Assembly (NCBI RefSeq): GCF_010183535.1
Contig: NC_071328.1
Coordinates: 8,680,001-8,744,000, forward strand
Direction: 5' to 3'
DNA: 64,000 nucleotides
Origin: Caenorhabditis remanei
Lineage: Eukaryota > Nematoda > Chromadorea > Rhabditida > Rhabditidae
Below, piece after piece: positions 56,601-64,000 of the stretch. A program made the position numbers and the translations under genes. Each line of letters opens with the position of its first letter. The first letter of the stretch is position 1. A model generated the notes under the pieces. That model was not told where the DNA came from. It saw nothing but the letters and a program-made list of their open reading frames with translations, and made no database searches.

Positions 56601-58354
56601 ATGTCCGGTACTTTTTGCCCACCAAAGGTGTTAAACGACGTTTTGATTCTCAAATTTAAGTCGAAAATCAAAAAAAAATTCAATTTTAATTCAAAGAATG
56701 TGTAAAAAATTAAATTTCAGGTATAAAGGGAATGCCAACTTGAGATATTTTCAATTTTCAAGTATCACTTTCATTCCAAAAATTCAAAATGATAGGACCC
56801 GAATTCAATATAACACATCCATCGATCTACCGTACTTCAACTGCAAATCCTTTTGTACTTGTGAGTTTTCATTTCTTCACATAACGGAAGAATCTTCCCA
56901 GTACAGGCGACATAAAAGATAATTTTGTATTGTTTCAGGCGGGTCTAGTATATGAGTCAATACCACATTGGGTACGTAGATATGCCCGTATTCGACCTGA
57001 TTACTCATTCCCATCGTCAATGATCTCAGATTTCAAAAGTGGGTTTCTCATAACTTTATCTTTCTATAATCCAACTTTCAGAAATTTCTCTCTCAAATTC
57101 CGAACTATACACAGTTTTATTACTGGCCACATTCTTTACAATGCTTCGTTATTATCTACAAGTCCGACTGGAGGTAATCTGAAAGAGATGGATATTTTCA
57201 AATGTTTGATTTTCAGTCCTGGACACAACAACACAATATCTATCCCCGATTCGCCCATAAAGTACCAGAATCCTTTTGGAAATTGACATATTATGGAACT
57301 GTTTGGATTTTTGCATTCTATTTTCATATGTGTGTTGAGTCTCATGATATATTCAAAGATCCACTTTCTATGTGGGTTGGTGAGTTTTATTTTGTCATTT
57401 CATGGTTTCAAGAATGTCTCAATTGGGATTTGTTCGGAATATATTAACTCAGTTTTTAATAGAGTTCGATCGTTTCTAGTTCTGCAGTCTACTGAACTCA
57501 AGAATAGACTAATTTATTTTTCGGTTCCCATTGCCAAAGTTGATTTAATTTTTCAAATTCTTCTTAGATTATCAAATAAATAGACAAATTAATTTTAGAA
57601 TGGGAGTCCGGACACAAGCCAAAAATGCATTGGCAAGTCCAAGTAATCTATGCAGTTCAATCAGCATTCTATATTCATTCGATTTATGCAACACTCTTTA
57701 TGGATTTATGGAGAAAAGACTCATGGCTGATGTTCGTCCATCACTTCGTCGCTCTCGGACTACTATTCTTGTCTTATGTTGATAAGTGAATATTCAGTTT
57801 TCAGAGAATCACCTAGAACAATTCAATCATTTTTTTCAGTTTCACCCTCCCTGGAGTACTTGTTCTTTTCCTACATGACAATTCTGATGCCACTTTGGAA
57901 ATCACAAAACTCTCATTTTATCTGAAAAAACGAACAAATGGACAATATTACAAATACTATTTCCTAATGGGAAATGCTGCATTCATTCTCTTTGCAATCA
58001 TTTGGGTTATCTTCCGCTTATATTGGTATACGTGTAAATTGTTATATGCAACAATTTACGGAGCAGTCTACTTGGGACCACAGGATGCTCCGTTCTTCCC
58101 TCTTCTCGGCGCAATGCTTCTCATTATTTTTGCAATGAATGTCTACTGGTTCAATGTAAGTTTTGTAAGAGAAACTTCTGAAACAACACTTTAGATTTCA
58201 GTTTATCGCTCGAATGATTTGGCGTGTTGCTCTGACTGGAGAAGATCCAGAAGATAATCGTGAATGGGACACAACGGCTGTAAGTGGTTTGAATCAACAG
58301 AAACTTGACGAGTTAGCCACCGAAAAATGTCACCTGAAGCCGAAAAACGCGTAA
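56601..58354 (+). CDS. lagr-1: Ceramide synthase (Lag1/TLC family)
   Basis: Core exons: 56939-57038, 57082-57173, 57217-57379, 57599-57785, 57840-58155 and 58202-58354. Two alternative first exons are compatible in phase: 56601-56627 (MSGTFCPPK) or 56789-56860 ([14 protein letters not shown], with an NIT glycosylation site and a better donor). The protein has about 345 or 360 aa. It has multiple membrane helices, the motif [13 protein letters not shown] and the Lag1 signature with the catalytic pair of histidines in [17 protein letters not shown], then [14 protein letters not shown]. There is no homeobox-like domain between the first helices. Ceramide synthases acylate sphinganine in the ER. 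Worms have hyl-1, hyl-2 and lagr-1; I favour lagr-1 because the HSD and ndx-4 neighbours are also chromosome I genes. The symbol is inferred. Confidence 0.9.
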
Positions 58355-58569
58355 TTTATTAAATAACATAATGCTGTTTTTTTTGTTAAATGTAGTAAAA
58401 ATGTGTAATTATATTGATCGCTTACAATGGTGTACTTGTGGAAAACCTGTTTTGAAAAAATAAAAATTTATATAAAAAGTAGGAATAAAATAAATAAGAA
58501 TACTACAAAAGAAAATGGAAAAAGAAGAGAATGTCACTGGAATTTTTGTGAAAAATAGGAATTCGATGC

Positions 58570-59128
58570 TCAACGACTAGTGTTAAGAAATCCTGAGAAC
58601 TTGCGAAGAAGACTTCCCATTTCTGCGTAATCGGCAATCTTGACAGCATCTTCGAGTTCACACCATTTCCAATTCTGATGTTCATGAGATAGAGAAACGT
58701 CATCTGGATTATTCAAAAGAGCCAACCAATACTTGACTGATTTTGGTTTTCCCTTTGCCTGAAAGAAATGTTTCAATAAGAAACAAAGCTGATGAAGTCG
58801 AAAGCAAGAGAGGGGAAACAGACAAACAGGTTACTTACTCTCTAGTCATTATCGAGTTCAAAATTGGGTGAAATATTATGTACACTATTTAACTTACCTC
58901 ATAATAAAGTGTTTCATGACAATCCTCGTGTATTGTCAGTTGTTCTTTGTTGATATTCGCCTCTTCTTTAGTTTCTCGAATGGCTGCTTGCCATTCATCC
59001 TCTCCTGGATCCACGTGCCCCTTTGGAGGTGTCCAATGATGTGGTGGATACGACGCTTGAAGCAAAAGGAATTCAATTTTTCCAGCGAGTTTCCGATATA
59101 TCACTAGACCAGCAGCTTTCACAACCAT
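58570..59128 (-). CDS. ndx-4: Diadenosine tetraphosphatase, Nudix hydrolase
   Basis: Two minus-strand exons, 59128-58898 and 58758-58570, 139 aa, about the length of C. elegans NDX-4. The Nudix box reads GHVDPGEDEWQAAIRETKEE, matching GX5EX7REUXEEXGU except for A where the last G is expected (EEANI). HHWTPPKGH before the box is typical of asymmetrical Ap4A hydrolases. The enzyme cuts Ap4A to AMP and ATP in the cytosol. It lies 422 nt downstream of the RCC1-like gene on the same strand and converges with the ceramide synthase gene 215 bp away. Confidence 0.93.
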
Positions 59129-59550
59129 TCTGCTAAGAAAAACATTCATTATAACCGGAGGAAGCATTTTTAGAATCAGAAAACCATGTTCAATCAAAAT
59201 TTATTCATGTGGAAAACGAAGTTTTTCCATATTGAATGTTTACGATGCTTCTAATACAGACTAGCAAATTAGGAAACCAAAATAATTGTCTGGGTAACTG
59301 ATCAATATTTCGAACACATTGTTGGTTTTAAAAGTAAATGCACGTACCAAAAGCGAAGGAAACGCTCAAAGCCACAGAAAATCATCACATAAGTACAACA
59401 AATATTATTCTTCAAGTTTTTGAGAATCATTGGGAATACAACATTTCAATCTTAACAAACAAATCAATTTTAAATTAGAAAAAGTCATAACAAAGCGAAA
59501 TTATAGTATGTGGATTACACGCGATTCATACAAAACTAAAAAATTGAAAG
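59129..59550. other. Intergenic between two minus-strand genes
   Basis: 422 bp, AT-rich, no exons seen. It could be an intercistronic region of a two-gene operon. Confidence 0.4.
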
Positions 59551-61669
59551 CTAATTAACTAAAAACAATGAATGATCAGGACCTAACGCTGCTTGTCGAA
59601 CATCTCCAGGTAGAAACAACTGATATGGGAATAATTGACGATTCGAATGACCTAATCCAAGACTTGAATAACGATTTTCACCCCAAATGAACAGACGACC
59701 TGATTCGTTGGTGGCTGACATACAACTATTTCCAGCTGTTACAGAAGTGATCTGAAAAATTGTGATTGTTTTCCCGTTGCGTTTACCGTATTTGTACCAT
59801 AGTTGTACGGAATGACATTTTTCGATTTCCGGAATCCGGAATCGGAATGAGATTTTACATTTTCCGGAATCGGAATGAGATTTTACGTTTTCCGGAATCA
59901 AATTTTCCAAATTCGGAATACGGAAACGGAATGACGAAAAAACTCGGAATTCGGAATGATTCGATAAATTTGCAAGGCCATTTTTTCGAGTGTTTTTAAT
60001 GATAAATAAAGTTTAAAACTACTTTTGAAGATCAAAACCAAAAAAGAAGTACTATAGTCGTCTTTTAAACTCAAAACAATTTTAAAATTTCAACTTCTGG
60101 ATTCCGGAAAAAGGAAACTCAAAAAACCGGAACCGGAATGAAAATTTTAATTTTCCGGACTCCGGAACCGGAATGTCAAAAACCCGGAATTTCGGAATCC
60201 GGACAACTATGATTTGTACTATCCCCTCGGTTAAATTTCTGAAAGACAAACCTTTTTACCGTCAAACAACGGTTGATCCATTTGGGTGGGTCTCTTCAAA
60301 ACGTCAGCTTCCGGTCCCATTCCGAGAACCCCAACACCCCATACAAATGCCTCTCCCCGAGTATTTTGAGCAATCACCGATGATTGCGTTGAGTCGACTG
60401 ATGCGATTGGTCCGATGGCAGATAAATTAATATTTCGAGAAACGTTGAGCTGAAAAAGAAAGAAATTGGAATGAACATTTGTTTAATGACTGTAAGACGT
60501 ATTGAACTCTCAAAAGCCTGAGTTCGGCTGTTTTATAAAGACAAATATTCACCTGAATCTTTTCAGTTGCCCCAACCGCTTGTCCATATTCTGTTTGTCC
60601 CCAGATGAACACATCGCCTTCCTCACTCAAAGCCATTATAGTATCTGTACTTCCACTGACTTCTTTGATTTTTACTCCACTCAGGTCTCCTTTAACAGGT
60701 GATGGTTTCCACTGTATTCCATATTTCTCGTTCCCGCATTGACCGTCTTCATTGAGTCCAAAACTGAAAACTTGCCCAGTAGAATCAACGATCAATGAAG
60801 AATCCAAGGAACAGTGGACTGAGACAACCGGACTGGATGTTGGAAGTTCTAGTGGCTGGAGGGGGGATTCTAAAAATAAATAAAATATAACCCGGGATCA
60901 GAGCCAAATGTCCAGACATGTTTTTCTCAAATTTAATTAATTTTTTTGTATGTTTTTGATTGTGATTAAATTGTTTCTGAATTTTTTTCCCAAAATCGAA
61001 CAGGTATTTTATATTTTTTACAGTACCTTCACTGCCGACGATGTGATCAATCACAGCCGGATCTTTACCGCATTGTCCAAAGTTATTATCCCCAATGGCA
61101 AAAACTCCAGAATTAGTTCGAATCAGCGAATGTGCTCTTCCGGATGAAATCTCTAAAATCTCCTCAACGGGAATATGAATCTTCTTTGCAGAAATGTAAT
61201 AATCCTGATATTTCGAAGAATCTGTTAGTTGTCCACCAATCTGAAAACTAAAATTGTTTTTCAGTAGAGCTTCACAGAACCCATTTGCAACTGACCGATT
61301 ATTTATTCCCGCGCCAAAAAGCTTGTTATCAGATGCGAAAAGAGAAAAACCAAATCCTGAGCTGACGAATTTAATACTTTTAGTGTTGAAATAGGTTATT
61401 CGTTTTGGATGCTTGGCCTCGCTTGCTGTGACATCATCAGCTGTAAAACTGACTAGCTTATTAAGCACATGAAAGTTGTTAACTCATACGATTCTGTACC
61501 AACTTTGGAATCGCTAAAGCACCAGACGCTGATAAACCGCACCCATAAACAGCACAATCTACCTGAAATTAAAGGATGAACTATAAAAACCTTGATGAAT
61601 AATAACCTTCTTTCGTGATTTTTGTGCGGAATTTGAAAGGTACCGAGCCGCAGAAGACCGTGAAAACAT
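59551..61669 (-). CDS. RCC1-like protein, RCC1L/WBSCR16 type
   Basis: Six minus-strand exons: 61669-61607, 61562-61490, 61452-61027, 60848 (or 60855)-60553, 60449-60252 and 59751-59551, about 418 aa. Seven RCC1-type blades can be followed: VYGCGLSASGAL, LFGAGINNRS, VFAIGDNNFGQCG, VFSFGLNEDGQCG, VFIWGQTEYGQA, AFVWGVGVLGMG and LFIWGENRYSSLGLG. The basic, Ser/Ala-rich start MFSRSSAARYLSNSAQKSRK looks like a mitochondrial presequence. This agrees with RCC1L, a mitochondrial protein involved in ribosome assembly and fusion. The junction between exons 3 and 4 is the only ambiguous one. Intron 2 is only 37 nt. Intron 5 contains a hAT-type MITE. Confidence 0.85.
59798..60211. mobile_element. hAT-type MITE sharing ends with the 4959 element
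   Basis: The 414-bp element has ends CATAGTTGT and ACAACTATG and an exact 8-bp target duplication, ATTTGTAC, at 59790-59797 and 60212-60219. The terminal nonamer is identical to that of the element at 4959-5202, so the two probably used the same transposase. The interior is built of repeated TTCCGGAATC and CGGAATGAG units. It lies in the last intron of the RCC1-like gene. Confidence 0.8.
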
Positions 61670-62443
61670 TTTATGACCTGAAACAAGGTACTTCTATCAG
61701 AAAATCATTTTAAACTAATAAAAAGAGCTCAAAAATAGAAGAAAGCTAAATTTAAGGAAAACGGAGTGTCGTACTGCATGTTGTTTAGCGGAAATTGGAG
61801 GGAAATTCAAATCACAATTACTTATTTCGTTGAAATCACGAAATCCACTCTTCGGTCTTTTCTGAAAGATAATTATTCAATCTCTCTGTAATTTTTGACA
61901 AAAATCGAACCAAATCAAATATTTTTCTTCCAAATTTTGCACTTTTGCACTTTTGCACTTATTTGGTGTGGTTAGATGTGCAGGTCTTATAACACATGAG
62001 CTCCGCCCTCTTTTGCGTGGCGCGAAGTCGGATTTTTTGTTTGTGCTTCATTTCGAAATAGTCGGTTTTAAAAGAGGAAGTTCGCATCGGGCGGAAACTT
62101 GAAAATTCGATAATTTCACAATAGTTTCTTTCTGTTCCAGTATTTTCAGCGGGTGTTTCGTTTCCTTTCTTATCAGTTATTGCGGTATGATTATTTTTCA
62201 TAGTTTTCTGACAGACTAGTTAATTATCCCCAAATCTTTGAGAGTGCGTTTCTCACACAGATGATGCATTCTTCAAACTTCATGTTTCAGTTATAGACCG
62301 TGTCGATGTGTAATTTCCATATCCATCATAGTCATTATAAAAGGTCTAACTAGTGGAAGGAAGTCTATCATCTTTTTTGTTTGTTCAATCGATTTATTTT
62401 CTGGCGTGGATATAAAGTATTCATTGTATTGTTTTTCAGAAAA
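61670..62443. promoter_or_regulatory. Divergent promoter region, RCC1-like gene / alpha-tubulin
   Basis: 774 bp between divergent ATGs. TATAAAAG at 62336-62343 lies about 100 nt before the tubulin ATG and is a plausible core promoter. TTTTTCAG at 62431-62438 then directly precedes AAAAATG, so the tubulin mRNA has a 5' UTR intron or is trans-spliced. A minus-strand open frame of 80 codons at 61959-62201 has no supporting features. Confidence 0.5.
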
Positions 62444-63968
62444 ATGCGTGAAGTAATCTCAGTTCACATTGGTCAAGCAGGAGTCCAAATCGGAAATGCG
62501 TGTTGGGAGCTTTATTGCCTCGAACACGGAATTCAACCCGATGGAAAGATGCCAACAGAATCAACAATTCAAGGAGAGTCCTTCACAACTTTCTTCTCGG
62601 ATACCGGATCTGGACACTATGTACCCAGATCTATTTTCGTTGATCTCGAACCAACTGTCATTGATGAAATTCGTACTGGACAATACAAGAAATTGTTCCA
62701 TCCAGAACAAATGATTACTGGAAAAGAAGATGCAGCTAATAATTATGCACGTGGACATTATACAGTTGGAAAAGAACTAATTGATACTGTACTCGATAGA
62801 ATTCGTCGTCTCGCTGACAATTGTAGTGGACTTCAAGGATTCTTTGTGTTCCATTCATTTGGTGGAGGAACTGGATCTGGATTTACTTCACTTCTTATGG
62901 AACGCCTCTCCGTGGACTATGGAAAGAAATCGAAACTCGAATTCTCTGTCTATCCGGCTCCACAAGTCTCCACTGCTGTCGTTGAGCCATACAACTCAAT
63001 TCTCACTACTCATACTACATTGGAGCACTCAGATTGTGCTTTCATGGTTGACAATGAGGCTATCTACGACATCTGTCGCAGAAATTTGGATGTTGGACGC
63101 CCAAGCTACACAAATCTCAACAGAATCATCTCACAGGTTAGTACTTTTATTCACTCAGCGCCTGTGAACAAAACGGCTACATGTATTTCAGTCTATATTT
63201 AAAAAAAAATATTATTTCATTGCCATTTCTTTTCAGGTTGTGTCATCGATTACTGCCTCCTTGAGATTTGACGGAGCTCTCAATGTTGACTTGAACGAAT
63301 TCCAAACTAACCTGGTTCCATACCCAAGAATTCATTTCCCACTCGCCGCCTACACTCCACTCATCTCTGCTGAAAAAGCTTATCACGAGGCTCTCTCTGT
63401 TAGTGATATCACCAATAGCTGTTTCGAACCAGCCAACCAAATGGTTAAATGTGATCCAAGACAAGGAAAATACATGGCTGTTTGCCTCTTGTATCGCGGA
63501 GATGTTGTTCCAAAGGATGTGAATACGGCCATCGCTGCAATCAAGACCAAGAGAACTATTCAATTCGTTGATTGGTGCCCAACTGGATTCAAAGTAGGAA
63601 TCAACTATCAGCCACCAACTGTGGTTCCAGGAGGAGATCTTGCCAAGGTGCCACGTGCCGTTTGCATGCTCTCCAATACCACAGCAATTGCTGAGGCCTG
63701 GTCTCGTTTGGACTACAAGTTCGACTTGATGTATGCCAAACGTGCCTTTGTTCACTGGTTAGTATTATTACTGAATCCGCAGTTTGTTCGGATCGTTCTT
63801 CTACTTCTCTATATGTCGTCATTAAATTTTTTCAGGTACGTTGGAGAAGGAATGGAGGAAGGAGAGTTCACTGAGGCACGTGAGGATATGGCTGCTCTTG
63901 AGAAGGATTACGAGGAGGTCGGAGCCGATTCAAACGATGCTGCCCAAGATGAGGGAGAAGAATATTAA
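62444..63968 (+). CDS. Alpha-tubulin
   Basis: Three exons: 62444-63136, 63237-63757 and 63836-63968, 448 aa, the normal length. It opens [20 protein letters not shown] (includes the MREC-type autoregulatory start, here MREV). It has the GTP-binding GGGTGSG loop and ends in the acidic tail EEGEEY with the terminal Tyr of the detyrosination cycle. Residue 40 is Ser, not Lys, so it lacks the acetylation site that marks MEC-12. This points to a general tubulin of the TBA-1/TBA-2 type, both chromosome I genes in C. elegans; I cannot tell which. Codon use is strongly biased to C-ending codons, as in highly expressed genes. The 3' UTR runs out of the window. Confidence 0.97.
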
Positions 63969-64000
63969 GCTCCCAAAACATGTATTGTATTTGTTTTTGC

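Noticed and set aside
61959..62201. 80-codon minus-strand open frame with ATG
   Set aside because: No homology, signal peptide or splice partner, and it overlaps the tubulin upstream region; retained only as part of the divergent promoter.

Overview
This window is nuclear DNA of a nematode, almost certainly a Caenorhabditis species. The genes have many short introns with TTTTCAG-type acceptors. Several starts sit directly behind a splice acceptor, as expected for trans-splicing. The protein content (TAF-1, NDX-4, a ceramide synthase, a 3-beta-HSD and a GT92/DUF23 protein) fits Caenorhabditis. From memory, C. elegans lagr-1, hsd-1 and ndx-4 all lie on chromosome I, so this is probably the equivalent of chromosome I in a related species. 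I built the gene models by hand from splice sites and reading-frame phase. In nearly every model the phases close exactly.

Layout, left to right. (1) 1-7.9 kb is gene-poor: a GT92 gene with an incomplete 5' end, an unrecognised single-TM protein on the minus strand, and two hAT-type miniature transposons. (2) 7.9-19.9 kb holds an SDR/3-beta-HSD gene (+) convergent with taf-1 (-), followed upstream by a coiled-coil gene (-). (3) 20.1-34.5 kb is a plus-strand block: a microcephalin homologue with three BRCT domains, a six-bladed kelch protein, an HPS5 (BLOC-2) homologue ending in a RING-H2 motif, then a tight cluster of IER3IP1/YOS1, MAEA (CTLH E3) and a membrane-anchored YccV/HspQ-domain protein. 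(4) 34.8-45.1 kb is a minus-strand run of SCAPER, ataxin-10 and CC2D1/Lgd homologues, spaced like an operon. (5) 45.8-53.9 kb holds a Golgi-type PAP phosphatase (gPAPP) and LAS1 (pre-rRNA processing). A complete antisense Ly6/three-finger gene is nested in the large LAS1 intron. (6) 56.6-64 kb holds a ceramide synthase (+), ndx-4 and an RCC1-like gene (both -), and an alpha-tubulin gene (+) whose 3' UTR runs off the window.

Most genes are unrelated housekeeping functions: transcription initiation, DNA repair and condensation, organelle trafficking, ubiquitin ligation, rRNA processing, sphingolipid synthesis, nucleotide clean-up and cytoskeleton. They share divergent promoters (about 19.84-20.13, 45.1-45.76 and 61.67-62.44 kb) and operon-like spacing rather than one pathway.

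The most unusual signals are transposon-related. One hAT MITE has duplicated exactly the first 8 nt of an intron. The copied splice donor would exonise the whole element as 84 in-frame, stop-free codons. A second element is a palindromic TTTACCGGTAAA array with clean 8-bp target duplications. A third, a near-perfect 850-bp fold-back, carries tRNA-like A and B boxes in both arms.
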